Source of the DNA: Pseudomonas sp. BCA17
GTDB lineage: Bacteria > Pseudomonadota > Gammaproteobacteria > Pseudomonadales > Pseudomonadaceae
Length of the DNA: 64,000 nt
Assembly: GCF_004519405.1 (NCBI RefSeq)
Contig: NZ_SGWI01000001.1
Span: 806,001 to 870,000 of the forward strand
Direction: 5' to 3'
The position numbers and the translations under genes were made by a program. The first letter of the stretch is position 1; each line of letters starts with the position of its first letter. This document shows, piece after piece, positions 1-8,233 of the stretch. A model generated the notes under the pieces. That model searched no databases and was not told the origin of the DNA. It saw nothing but the letters and a program-made list of their open reading frames with translations.

Positions 1-2807
1 GGGCGGGCAAGGCGGCGCGGTGTGTCCGGCATTGGGCAAGCTTCTCGCAGATGGACGCGCGTTACGCCTGGGGTGACGACGGCCAGGTCACCGTGCACAA
101 CGCCGACGGCAGCCAGGAAGTCTACGTGCACGACCAGCGCGCACGCCTGGTGCAGCGTATCGACCCGGACGGTGCCGAGCACTTCAAATCCTATGACGCC
201 AAAGGCCGGCTGACGGTCGAGCAGGACCCGCTGGGCGCGGTGACGGCGTATCAGTACGACGATGCCGGACGCTTGGTGGCGATGTTTCCGGGGGATGACG
301 AACCGACGTCCTACGAGCATGACAACGGCTTCGTACGCGTGGTGCGGCGTGGTCAGGCTGTCTGGAAATATGAGCGCAATGATCAGGGCGATGTGACACG
401 TCGGATCGATCCCGACGGCCACATGACCGACTACAGCTATAACAAGCGCGGGCAACTGACGGCGGTTGGGTATCCCGATCACAGTTGTCATCGGCTGGTG
501 TGGAATGAACGCGGGCAGTTGCTGGAGGAGCAATTACCCAATGGCGGGATCAAGCGTTATCGCTATGACGACCTTGGGCGGCAGGTGGCGCGTGAGGATG
601 AGCACGGTGCGCTGACCCAGTACCAGTGGGACAGCGTGGGTCGCCTGGTGCGTGTGGTACTGCCGGGCGGCGCGTGTCGGGAATACAGCTACAACCCCTA
701 CGGAAAAATCACCGCCGAACGCGACGAAGTCGGCCACGTCACCCGCTACGAATACGCCGACGGCCTGCACCTGATCAGTAGCCGCCTCAATGCCGACGGC
801 ACCCAGGTCAAGTACCGCTACGACAACGTGCGGTTATTGCTGACCGAAATTGAAAACGAAGTCGGCGAAACCTATCAGCTCGATTACCACCCCAACGGCC
901 TGATCCAGCAAGAGGTTGGCTTTGACGGCCAGCGTACGGCGTATGCCTACGACCTCAACGGCAACCTGCTGGAAAAGACCGAGCATGGCGACGATGGCAC
1001 TCAGCGGGTTACCCGCTACGAGCGCGATCACGCCGGTCGCCTCGTACGAAAAACCCTCCCCGGCGGCGAGGTGGTTGAATACGCCTACGACCGCCAAGGC
1101 AACCTGCTCAGCGTTGACGACGGCCACTGGGCGCTGGCCTACGAATACGATGTGCAAAATCGCCTCACCGCCGAGCACCAGGGCTGGGGCACCCTGCGTT
1201 ACGGGTACGACGCCTGCGGCCAGTTAAAACACCTGCGCCTGCCGGACAACAACCGGCTGGTGTTCAACCACGACAAAGGCGGCCACCTTTCCACCGTCGA
1301 ACTCAATGGCGCGCTGCTCACCTCACACCTATTTAAAAACGGCCGCGAACACCAACGTCAACAAGGCCAGTTGCTCAGCCACTACCACTACGACGACCAA
1401 CACCGCCTGCATGCTCATGCCATCACCCAGCAGGAGCATATTCTTTATCAGCGTCAATACGACTACGACAAAACCGGCAACCTCACCCGCCTGCTCGACA
1501 CCCGCAAGGGCCAGCACGACTACCACTACGACCCCCTTGCCCGCCTGACCCGCGCCAACCACTCGCAAGACGTGCAGGAACGCTTCGGCCATGACCCGGC
1601 GGGCAACCTGCTGATGCAGAACCGCCCCCGCCCGGACATCGTTGCCGGCAATCGCCTGATGATCCAGGGCGACCACCACTACGACTACGACGCCTTCGGC
1701 AACCTGATCCGCGAGCGACGCGGCAAAGGTCAGCAACTCGTCACCGAATACCGCTACGACTGCCAGCACCGTTTAATTGGCATCACCACGCCCAATGGGC
1801 AAACCGCTCTTTATCGCTATGACCCGTTTGGGCGGCGCATCAGCAAAACCGTGGATGACAAAACCACGGAGTTTTTCTGGCAGGGCGACAAGCTGATTGC
1901 CGAGCACCATGCGGAGCGCCATCGCAGTTATGTCTACGAACCGGACAGCTTCCGCCCATTGGTTTTGTTGGAGGGCTTTGGCCCAAAGGAAACGAAGCCC
2001 TACCACTACCAACTCGACCACCTCGGCACGCCGCAGGAACTCACCGCCGCCGACGGCGAAATCGTCTGGTCCGCGCACTATCGCGCCTATGGCGAAATCG
2101 CACGTCTCGATGTCGGCAAAATCGACAATCCGTTGCGTTTCCAAGGCCAGTACTACGATGCGGAGAGCGGGCTGCACTACAACCGTCATCGCTACTACAA
2201 TCCGGATATTGGTCGGTACCTGACGCCAGATCCGGTGAAGCTGGCGGGTGGGATTAACTCGTACCAGTACGTGCCTAATCCTACAGGGTGGGTGGATCCG
2301 CTGGGATTGAGTACGTGTCCTGGTGGGGATGGATGCAAACCTCGAACAGGCCAAGAGAGACCAAATGAGCAGGCAAAGGTAGATGAAAAGGCACCATCAC
2401 TACCTACCCCAAGTGAAAAGCGGGAGTATCTATATCGTGGCGACGATAGACATCCGGAAGAGATTTTTGAAATTGGATTTGAAAGCAGAGGAACGAGTAC
2501 AGACCTCTACCTGCACTCACAAAACAATATGAATCCTCCGAGCAACTTTGTCAGCACATCAACCTCGAGAGATGAAGGAATTACATTCGGGACAACTTTT
2601 GGGTTAGAGGAAGGCTACCTTTACACTTTAAAAAAAATAGCCGGACGAGACGTCAACAAAGAGCTAGGCAAATTATCCGACTATAAAAGGGAACGAGAAA
2701 TAGCCATACCAAAGCGAATAGACACAAAAGACATTTTAGGAGCCACACCTCTTAATGACGATGGCACAGATAAAGGCTATTCACTAATCAACCCAAACAG
2801 GAAGTAA
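1..2807 (+). CDS. Rhs/YD-repeat polymorphic toxin with C-terminal ADP-ribosyltransferase-like tip (5' end outside window)
   Basis: The reading frame is already open at the left edge, so the N-terminal part is missing. The visible part is a long series of YD repeats (Y-D-x-x-G-x-L type) that form the Rhs cocoon. It ends with the Rhs core signature at about 2220-2312 (YLTPDP, then about 20 residues to NPTGWVDPLGLS), where such proteins are autoproteolysed. Everything after 2313 (164 residues) is variable tip and is AT-rich. The tip has an R-STS-ExE arrangement like pertussis toxin S1: YRGDDRHPEEIFEIGF (Arg codon 2436), FVSTSTSRD (Ser-Thr-Ser from 2553) and EREIAIPKRI (Glu codons 2691 and 2697). 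I infer an NAD-dependent mono-ADP-ribosyltransferase effector delivered to competitors, probably by a type VI system; the target is unknown. A small gene starts one base after the stop, as expected for toxin-immunity pairs. Confidence 0.9.
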   Translation, partial: AGKAARCVRHWASFSQMDARYAWGDDGQVTVHNADGSQEVYVHDQRARLVQRIDPDGAEHFKSYDAKGRLTVEQDPLGAVTAYQYDDAGRLVAMFPGDDEPTSYEHDNGFVRVVRRGQAVWKYERNDQGDVTRRIDPDGHMTDYSYNKRGQLTAVGYPDHSCHRLVWNERGQLLEEQLPNGGIKRYRYDDLGRQVAREDEHGALTQYQWDSVGRLVRVVLPGGACREYSYNPYGKITAERDEVGHVTRYEYADGLHLISSRLNADGTQVKYRYDNVRLLLTEIENEVGETYQLDYHPNGLIQQEVGFDGQRTAYAYDLNGNLLEKTEHGDDGTQRVTRYERDHAGRLVRKTLPGGEVVEYAYDRQGNLLSVDDGHWALAYEYDVQNRLTAEHQGWGTLRYGYDACGQLKHLRLPDNNRLVFNHDKGGHLSTVELNGALLTSHLFKNGREHQRQQGQLLSHYHYDDQHRLHAHAITQQEHILYQRQYDYDKTGNLTRLLDTRKGQHDYHYDPLARLTRANHSQDVQERFGHDPAGNLLMQNRPRPDIVAGNRLMIQGDHHYDYDAFGNLIRERRGKGQQLVTEYRYDCQHRLIGITTPNGQTALYRYDPFGRRISKTVDDKTTEFFWQGDKLIAEHHAERHRSYVYEPDSFRPLVLLEGFGPKETKPYHYQLDHLGTPQELTAADGEIVWSAHYRAYGEIARLDVGKIDNPLRFQGQYYDAESGLHYNRHRYYNPDIGRYLTPDPVKLAGGINSYQYVPNPTGWVDPLGLSTCPGGDGCKPRTGQERPNEQAKVDEKAPSLPTPSEKREYLYRGDDRHPEEIFEIGFESRGTSTDLYLHSQNNMNPPSNFVSTSTSRDEGITFGTTFGLEEGYLYTLKKIAGRDVNKELGKLSDYKREREIAIPKRIDTKDILGATPLNDDGTDKGYSLINPNRK

Positions 2808-2808
2808 A

Positions 2809-3192
2809 ATGAAAAAGTTAGAAATATCTATAATCAGGAACTCCCTTCGAGAAAAGGCGATTATTGAGTATGAAAGAAAAACCTCAACCCTTTCAATAGA
2901 GTTTTCTGACGGAGTACAAAAGACGTTTACTGAGATAGATGTTTACACATGCTTCGGCTCATTGAGAAAAGAATTCAGCGATGTAAAATTCCTCTGCAAG
3001 GGTTCAAAAGTCAATGTATACCCATCAGCGATGGCATCACAAATGTCAGGCGGAGTGGTCGCGTACGAGGTAAGAATTGGGGATCCAAACGCAGAACTCG
3101 TAAGAATATTTGACTACGAAGAAAATGACCTCACGAATGATATAAACGAACAAATAGCTTACCGAGCCAAATGGACTGAATCACAATACTGA
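2809..3192 (+). CDS. Putative immunity protein to the Rhs tip, paralogue 1
   Basis: This 127-residue cytosolic protein (no signal peptide or membrane segment) starts one base after the toxin stop, with an AGGAAG ribosome-binding site inside the toxin's last codons, so the two genes are translationally coupled. That position is the main reason to call it the cognate immunity protein. I do not recognise a named family. Its core, shared by the next three genes, is a FLCKGSKVNV stretch followed by PSAMASQMSGGVVAYE, then a RIFDYEENDLTND segment and a C-terminal aromatic/Trp helix. It is AT-rich like the toxin tip. How it would neutralise the toxin (blocking the active site or removing ADP-ribose) cannot be told from sequence; it does not show the motifs of ADP-ribosylglycohydrolases. 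Confidence 0.8.
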   Translation: MKKLEISIIRNSLREKAIIEYERKTSTLSIEFSDGVQKTFTEIDVYTCFGSLRKEFSDVKFLCKGSKVNVYPSAMASQMSGGVVAYEVRIGDPNAELVRIFDYEENDLTNDINEQIAYRAKWTESQY

Positions 3193-3211
3193 ACCCGAAC
3201 AGGAGATACCC

Positions 3212-3592
3212 ATAAAAAAACGTGAGATCACCGTAATCAAAAACGGTATAACCGAAAGCGTCACAGTCGAATATGAAGGAGGCAAACCAACTCTTCATTT
3301 ATTACTAGGCGACGGAACACGAAAGACTTATACAGCTATGGATCTGTATGAAAGCTTCGGCTTACTAAGAGCGGAACTGAAGGATATAAAGTTCTTATGC
3401 AAAGGTTCAAAAATCAATGTTCACACTTCCGGTATGTCTTCACACATGTCAAATGGTTTGGTTGCTTATGAGTTAACGATGGGGCAGCCAGAGGGTAAGC
3501 CTGTGCATATTTTCTCCTATGAGGAAAGCGACATCACTAACGACATAGAAAAGCAACGTGACTTCTGCCAACGCTGGGCAGATTCAACTTAG
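3212..3592 (+). CDS. Putative immunity paralogue 2, ATA in place of the start codon (possible pseudogene)
   Basis: The frame aligns with paralogue 1 over its full length (126 versus 127 residues): KKREITVIKNG at the start matches KKLEISIIRN, and the core keeps KFLCKGSKINV, an S-x-M-S-S-H-M-S-N-G-LVAYE segment and a DITND segment. The codon at the aligned start is ATA at 3212, preceded by a good AGGAG ribosome-binding site with normal spacing. There is no ATG, GTG or TTG upstream in frame before the previous gene's stop. The first in-frame ATG is at 3338 and would remove 42 residues. Either translation starts at ATA (rare and weak), or a start-codon mutation has inactivated or reduced this copy. 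The frame has no internal stop, so any loss is recent or the copy is still made. Confidence 0.65.
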   Translation: MKKREITVIKNGITESVTVEYEGGKPTLHLLLGDGTRKTYTAMDLYESFGLLRAELKDIKFLCKGSKINVHTSGMSSHMSNGLVAYELTMGQPEGKPVHIFSYEESDITNDIEKQRDFCQRWADST

Positions 3593-3833
3593 GATCAATT
3601 GTCACCCGTTGCCCCACAGATTGGAATTTACTCAACCCATCCGTTGGAGGTTTCACAGCAGCGTCAAAGTTCCTATGTTCACTCGAACCGACAGAGCAGC
3701 CTCGGTAACTATCCAACTGTAAAAAATTCAATATAGAGCTAACAGCCACAAAAAAATCTAGAAACCACGCACCCTAAATATCACAACACATATAAAAATC
3801 TACTAACCAGAAACCTTAAAAAGCCTAAATAGA

Positions 3834-4241
3834 ATGAGAACAAAGATAATCAAAGCCATAGCAAACAACCTAGAGACATACGTTACCTTTAAATACGATT
3901 CTACCCGCATAAAGTTAAAGTTTTCCGAAGCAGCCAATTTTTCCAAGGTTTACACTGCGGAAGATATGTATATCTGTTTTGCCAAAGTTAGATCCGATTT
4001 CCCCCACATTAAATTTCTTTGCAAAGGCGCAAAAATAAATGTAAGGCCCTCAAGCATGGCCTCACAAATGAGCGGTGGAATGGTTGCATATGAGCTAACC
4101 CTAGGGAAGCGCGCAACGCGAGAAGATCTAGTTCATATATTTGACTATGAAGAGCACGACCTCACAAACAATCCGCAGGAGCAGGCCAATTTTTATAAGA
4201 AATGGATAATATCAATAGGAGCAGACCGTACTGCCTCTTAA
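3834..4241 (+). CDS. Putative immunity paralogue 3
   Basis: This 135-residue protein is a paralogue of the two genes before it. It keeps FLCKGAKINV, PSSMASQMSGGMVAYELTLG and HIFDYEEHDLTNNPQEQ, and ends in a KKW-containing helix. With paralogue 4 it forms a second subgroup, marked by FSEAxNFSK followed by a KVR-x-DFP segment, GAK instead of GSK, and a longer loop (KRATREDLVH). It lies 241 bases after paralogue 2 and no obvious ribosome-binding site precedes its ATG, so translation may be weak or the gene may have its own promoter in the AT-rich gap. The gap 3593-3833 shows no further copy or recognisable feature. It has no signal peptide, consistent with a cytosolic immunity protein. The function is inferred only from family and position. 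Confidence 0.75.
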   Translation: MRTKIIKAIANNLETYVTFKYDSTRIKLKFSEAANFSKVYTAEDMYICFAKVRSDFPHIKFLCKGAKINVRPSSMASQMSGGMVAYELTLGKRATREDLVHIFDYEEHDLTNNPQEQANFYKKWIISIGADRTAS

Positions 4242-4478
4242 AAATTAAACCATGACAATAACTGAACAAATGGAATTCCCCAAAAACAGAAGTTCCGACA
4301 GATCAGAGCAGTCACAGTGAGCAGCACGCCCACTGGACTTCTCATACCACCGATTCGAAACACCAAGCAATTACCCACACCAATAAATCTGCATCATCAT
4401 TCATAAAAAAAACACTGAGAATAGCCAAATACATACAAAAGGCATTTCAGCATCCAGCCTTTTAATGATAACAAATAC

Positions 4479-4934
4479 ATGAATGCCACTCGCAATTCAA
4501 CACACAGGATAGAGCACGAATTGAAAACAAAAACAGTTTTTGCAATAACAAACAATCAAAAAATAAAAACCACTGTGAAATACGACACAAGAAATTGCTT
4601 AATGACATTCTCTGAAGCAGAAAACTTTAGCAAAATTTACTGTGGCAAAGACATCTACAGCTGCCTAGGAAAAGTCAGAGCCGACTTCCCGCAAATGATA
4701 TTTCTGTGCAAGGGCGCAAAAATAAACGTAATGCCGTCAAGAATGGCGTCACAAATGAGTGCCGGCCTTGTCGCATACGAAATGACCTTAGGCAAACAAG
4801 CCACCAACGAAGATATCGTTCACATATTTGACTACGAAGAGGAAAATCTAACAAGCAACCCACAAGACCAAATCGACTTCTTTAAGAAATGGCTAGCTTC
4901 ACTCGGCGCACAGGACTATGAAAAGTTCAACTAA
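4479..4934 (+). CDS. Putative immunity paralogue 4
   Basis: This is the fourth tandem paralogue, closest to number 3 (FSEAENFSK, KVRADFP, FLCKGAKINV, PSRMASQMSAGLVAYEMTLGKQAT, HIFDYEEENLTSNP). From the ATG at 4479 it would be 151 residues. The part that aligns with paralogue 3 begins at a TTG at 4521, which has a GAG six bases upstream and would give 137 residues, close to the family length. I consider the TTG start at least as likely. The gap 4242-4478 before it is AT-rich and holds no gene I can see. Beyond its stop, base composition returns to the high-GC level of the chromosome at a REPIN, which marks the right edge of the toxin-immunity island. Confidence 0.75.
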   Translation: MNATRNSTHRIEHELKTKTVFAITNNQKIKTTVKYDTRNCLMTFSEAENFSKIYCGKDIYSCLGKVRADFPQMIFLCKGAKINVMPSRMASQMSAGLVAYEMTLGKQATNEDIVHIFDYEEENLTSNPQDQIDFFKKWLASLGAQDYEKFN

Positions 4935-4986
4935 GCCTCATTCAAATAGTACAACCTAGAACTTACCTCAAACTATCGTACTTCAC

Positions 4987-5118
4987 GTGGCGAGCGAGCT
5001 TGCTCGCGCTGGGCCGCGAAGCGGCCCCCCAGGCCCGGCGACGGGTGTTTTCAGTTGAATCGGTATTGTCTGTTTTGGGGCTGCTGCGCAGCCCGGCGCG
5101 AGCAAGCTCGCTCGCCAC
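4987..5118. repeat. REPIN: two inverted REP elements
   Basis: A 23-base arm at 4987-5009 (GTGGCGAGCGAGCTTGCTCG and on) is mirrored at 5096-5118. Between them lie two small hairpins (GGGCCGCGAAGCGGCCC and GGGCTGCTGCGCAGCCC). This is the usual Pseudomonas REP doublet. It separates the AT-rich immunity genes from the peptidase gene transcribed towards it and could act as a transcript end for both. Confidence 0.85.
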
Positions 5119-5161
5119 AAAAAAGGGGGGCGATCATCATCTCGATAATGCCCCACCCCAA

Positions 5162-6391
5162 TCACCGCTTCGACAGTTCCATAATCATCCGGCTCAACAA
5201 ATAAACCCGAGGCACTACGCTCTCCACCTCCGCGTACTCTTCCGGCGTGTGAATATTGCCGCCCACTATCCCGAACCCATCCAGCGTCGGCGTGCCCACA
5301 CCCGCCGACAAGCTCGCATCCGCCGCGCCGCCACTGCCTTCAATCGTCAAGGTCTTGCCCAACTCGCCGTAGATGCCTTGGGCAATCGCCACCAGTTTGT
5401 CCGACTCCGGTGTCTGCGGCATGGGTGGCAAACCACGGTGCAGGCTGGTGGTGACTTCAGTGTCGGGGATCAGTTTGTTGGCCGACACTCGCGCCAGGTC
5501 TTTCTCGATACGATCAAACTCTTCCGGCAACGCCGCGCGGACGTCGGCCTTGGCGGTGGCCTGGTCAGGGATGACGTTGACGCGGTCGCCGGCCTTGAGC
5601 ACCGTGAAGTTGATGGTGGTTTTCTTCTCTTCGTCACCCAGCTTGCCCAGTTGCAGGATCTGGTGCGCGGCCTCCATGGCGGCGTTGCGACCCAGTTCCG
5701 GGGCGACGCCGGCGTGGGCGGCTTTGCCTTTGACTTCAACGACGGCGGTGGCGCTGCCTTTGCGCCACACCACCAGGCCGTCGGCTGGGCGGCCGGGCTC
5801 AAGGTTCAAGGTCACGTCGTGGGCCTTGGCGGTTTTGCGGATCAGTTCGGAGGCCGCTTCAGAGCCGGTTTCTTCGCTGGCGTCGAGCAGGAAGGTGATT
5901 TGCGCGTAATCCTTGAAGCCCTGGTTTTTCAGGACTTTGAGCGCGTAGATACCGGCGACGATGCCGCCCTTGTCATCCATCACGCCGGGGCCATAGGCGC
6001 GGCCGTCCTTGATATGGAACGGGCGCTCGGCGGCCGAGCCTTCCTTGAACACGGTGTCCATGTGGGCCATCAGCAGGATCCTGGCCTTGCCGGTACCCTT
6101 GAGGGTAGCGATCACATGGCTATTGTTGGCGGCTTTGTCCGGCACCAGTTCAATGCTGAAACCCAGCTGTTTCAGTTCATCAACGGCAATATCACGTACC
6201 TGGGTCAGGCCCGGCTCGTAGCCGGAGCCCGAATCGATATTCACCAGACGCTCCAACAGCTTCAACGCCTCGGCCTTGTACTGTTCGGCATCTGCCTGGA
6301 TCTGTTTATGGGGTTCGGCACTGTAGGCCGGCACAGCGAAGGACAAGGCCAGCGTCGCCGCCAGAAGGGTACGGGAGAAGGTAAAAAGCAT
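5162..6391 (-). CDS. M20 zinc peptidase, carboxypeptidase G2 (glutamate carboxypeptidase) family
   Basis: The protein has 409 residues with a Sec signal peptide (residues 1-24, cleavage after AYSA), so it acts in the periplasm or outside. It has the M20 co-catalytic zinc site: MAHMDTV (His110, Asp112), GVMDDKGG (Asp140), DASEETGS (Glu173 and Glu174), NLEPG (Glu198) and a C-terminal GGNIHT. Length and motif spacing match carboxypeptidase G2 of Pseudomonas, which releases C-terminal glutamate from folates and N-acyl glutamates. The substrate here is inferred from family only. The gene stands alone, with a REPIN downstream and a cyclase gene upstream on the same strand. The start ATG is placed at the signal peptide. 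Confidence 0.88.
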   Translation of the reverse strand: MLFTFSRTLLAATLALSFAVPAYSAEPHKQIQADAEQYKAEALKLLERLVNIDSGSGYEPGLTQVRDIAVDELKQLGFSIELVPDKAANNSHVIATLKGTGKARILLMAHMDTVFKEGSAAERPFHIKDGRAYGPGVMDDKGGIVAGIYALKVLKNQGFKDYAQITFLLDASEETGSEAASELIRKTAKAHDVTLNLEPGRPADGLVVWRKGSATAVVEVKGKAAHAGVAPELGRNAAMEAAHQILQLGKLGDEEKKTTINFTVLKAGDRVNVIPDQATAKADVRAALPEEFDRIEKDLARVSANKLIPDTEVTTSLHRGLPPMPQTPESDKLVAIAQGIYGELGKTLTIEGSGGAADASLSAGVGTPTLDGFGIVGGNIHTPEEYAEVESVVPRVYLLSRMIMELSKR

Positions 6392-6438
6392 GAACCGATC
6401 CTTGTTTTTGTTGAGAGGTGCTGCGCTACCCTACCCCA

Positions 6439-7497
6439 CTAAACCGATCGCAACAAACTCCCCTGGGCCGAACTGACGCGGTTACGCCCGCTGCTCTTGG
6501 CCTCGTACAACGCCAGGTCGGCGTCATTGAGCCAACTCGTGGAATCGGCGTGGGTCGGTTGATACGGCGCCAGGCCAATACTCAAGCTGGCGCGCAAGGT
6601 CGGGTCTTGGGCGTATGCCAAGGCGTTGAAGCGAGCACGCAGGGCGTCCATCACTTCGGTGGCACGGCTGAGTGGCATGTCGGGCAGGATCACACAGAAC
6701 TCATCGCCGCCATAACGCCCGGCCAGGTCGGTAGCGCGCAGGTTCTGGCGCAGCACTTTGCTCAGTTGGCGCAGCACGATGTCACCGGTCACATGGCCGT
6801 AAGTGTCATTGATGGTCTTGAAGTGGTCGATATCGATCAGGGCAATCGCCGCGCCGGCCGGGCCGCGGCGGCAACGTTGAAACTCGATTTCGAGATGGTC
6901 TTTCCAGGCGCCGTGGTTGAGCAGGCCGGACAGGCTGTCGGTGCGGCTCAGGGCGAGTAATTCACGCTTGTGCCGGGCCAGGGTCACGGCCTGGCGATAG
7001 CAGATCCAGCCCAGGGCCACGGGGTATACCGTGAGGATTGGCAGGCAGGCGTACAGCTGGGCCTCGCTGGTCACGGCAACGAACGCCGGCGCGAACAACA
7101 GCAGGGACGCGCCAATGCCCAGCCCTTGCGCCACCCAGCCTGCGAGCATGAAACGCAACCCGCCGATGGCGACGTTGTTCATGGTCATCATCGACAGTGT
7201 GGTGACGCTGGGCAACGGGTTGAAGTGCATGGCGCCGACCCAGAAGCCGCCGCAGAAGGAATCGAACAGCAGGTTACGCCGCTCACTGCGCAGCGAATTG
7301 CTCGCACGGCGCGACCATTGATAGGCCAAGTGCGGCCAGGCAAAAGCGTTGATCAGCATCCAGGCCCATACCCAGAAGGACGGGTGCAGGGGGTACATAG
7401 CGAACGCAACGCACACAAAACCGAGCGTCAGCCCCAGTGCACGGGATTTATATAGGCGCGAAGCTAGCGGAAGTCCCTTTCCTCCGGCGGCTGGCAT
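6439..7497 (-). CDS. MASE2-domain diguanylate cyclase (GGDEF)
   Basis: This 352-residue inner-membrane protein has several hydrophobic segments in its first 180 residues, with the Pro/Trp-rich layout of MASE2 sensors as in AdrA/DgcC. A GGDEF domain follows (about residues 185-345). The active-site loop is intact (RYGGDEF), and an RxxD inhibitory site (RATD) lies five residues before it, so it should make cyclic di-GMP and be inhibited by its product. No EAL domain is present. It is probably transcribed alone. The ribosome-binding site before the ATG is weak. A role in attachment or biofilm formation is the usual one for the family and is not shown here. Confidence 0.9.
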   Translation of the reverse strand: MPAAGGKGLPLASRLYKSRALGLTLGFVCVAFAMYPLHPSFWVWAWMLINAFAWPHLAYQWSRRASNSLRSERRNLLFDSFCGGFWVGAMHFNPLPSVTTLSMMTMNNVAIGGLRFMLAGWVAQGLGIGASLLLFAPAFVAVTSEAQLYACLPILTVYPVALGWICYRQAVTLARHKRELLALSRTDSLSGLLNHGAWKDHLEIEFQRCRRGPAGAAIALIDIDHFKTINDTYGHVTGDIVLRQLSKVLRQNLRATDLAGRYGGDEFCVILPDMPLSRATEVMDALRARFNALAYAQDPTLRASLSIGLAPYQPTHADSTSWLNDADLALYEAKSSGRNRVSSAQGSLLRSV

Positions 7498-7578
7498 GGT
7501 GTGAGTGCAATCCAGGATAAGTGCCTGGAGTCTATCAGGGCGACGTCAAATCGCCACTACCGCTTATGGGCTAATACT

Positions 7579-8211
7579 TCAGTGCGAAAACCCGCGCGCC
7601 AACATCAACGCAACGCCCACCAGCATCACCGCAGTGCACCGCTGCAACAACACTCGCCGCCTGGGCTCTTCCAGCACGTAACGGATGCGTTGGCCGAAAT
7701 AGCAATACACGCAACCACTGACAAACTGCAGCAGCAGGAAGGTCAGGCCCAGGATCGCGATATCCGCCGTAGAGTTGTGCTCCCCTGCCCCGGCAAACTG
7801 CGGGAACACGGCGCTGAACATGATGAGGGTCTTGGGGTTGGAAAACCCGGTCAACAAGCCCTTGCCGAACAGGCTGCGTGAGCCTTCCATGGCGCCGCCC
7901 TGGTCGATCGTCCCCGCACTGCTGGTCCACTGTTTGTAGGCCAGGTAAAGAATGTAGGCCACGCCGACGGACTGGATGGTCTGCGTGATGACAAGGTTGC
8001 CCTTGATCAACTGCGAAAAGCCCACGGCAAAAATCAGGATCGAAATCAGGTACGCCACACTGGCGCCGAGCTGCGCCGGGATCGAACGGCGCAGACCGTC
8101 CCGCAAACCCAGGCTCAACAGCAGCAAGGTCATGGGGCCGGGGCTGAAGGTCATGGCGGCGCAAAACACTAGAAAATAGAGAAACGAAGACAGCGTTAAC
8201 GCACTGGTCAT
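7579..8211 (-). CDS. LysE/RhtB family amino-acid exporter
   Basis: The 210-residue polytopic membrane protein has the LysE-family N-terminal signature (F-x-P-G-P-x-x-x-L: FSPGPMTLLLLSLGLRDG) and the GxxxGFSNPKTLIMF segment before the fourth membrane helix, with about six predicted membrane segments. Such proteins export amino acids or homoserine lactone-like molecules from the cytosol. It starts 22 bases downstream of the TIM-barrel gene on the same strand, so the two may be co-transcribed. A second long frame over the same bases is out of phase with the motifs and was discarded. The substrate cannot be assigned. Confidence 0.88.
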   Translation of the reverse strand: MTSALTLSSFLYFLVFCAAMTFSPGPMTLLLLSLGLRDGLRRSIPAQLGASVAYLISILIFAVGFSQLIKGNLVITQTIQSVGVAYILYLAYKQWTSSAGTIDQGGAMEGSRSLFGKGLLTGFSNPKTLIMFSAVFPQFAGAGEHNSTADIAILGLTFLLLQFVSGCVYCYFGQRIRYVLEEPRRRVLLQRCTAVMLVGVALMLARGFSH

Positions 8212-8233
8212 GGTCCGGGGCCTTGAAGGGGGA

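Noticed and set aside
5000..6442. 480-codon plus-strand frame opposite the M20 peptidase
   Set aside because: The minus-strand product has a signal peptide and a full set of zinc ligands; the plus-strand frame has none and starts inside a REPIN.
7571..8164. Second minus-strand frame of 197 codons over the LysE gene
   Set aside because: It is out of phase with the LysE motifs and rich in Arg and Pro, as expected for a shifted frame.
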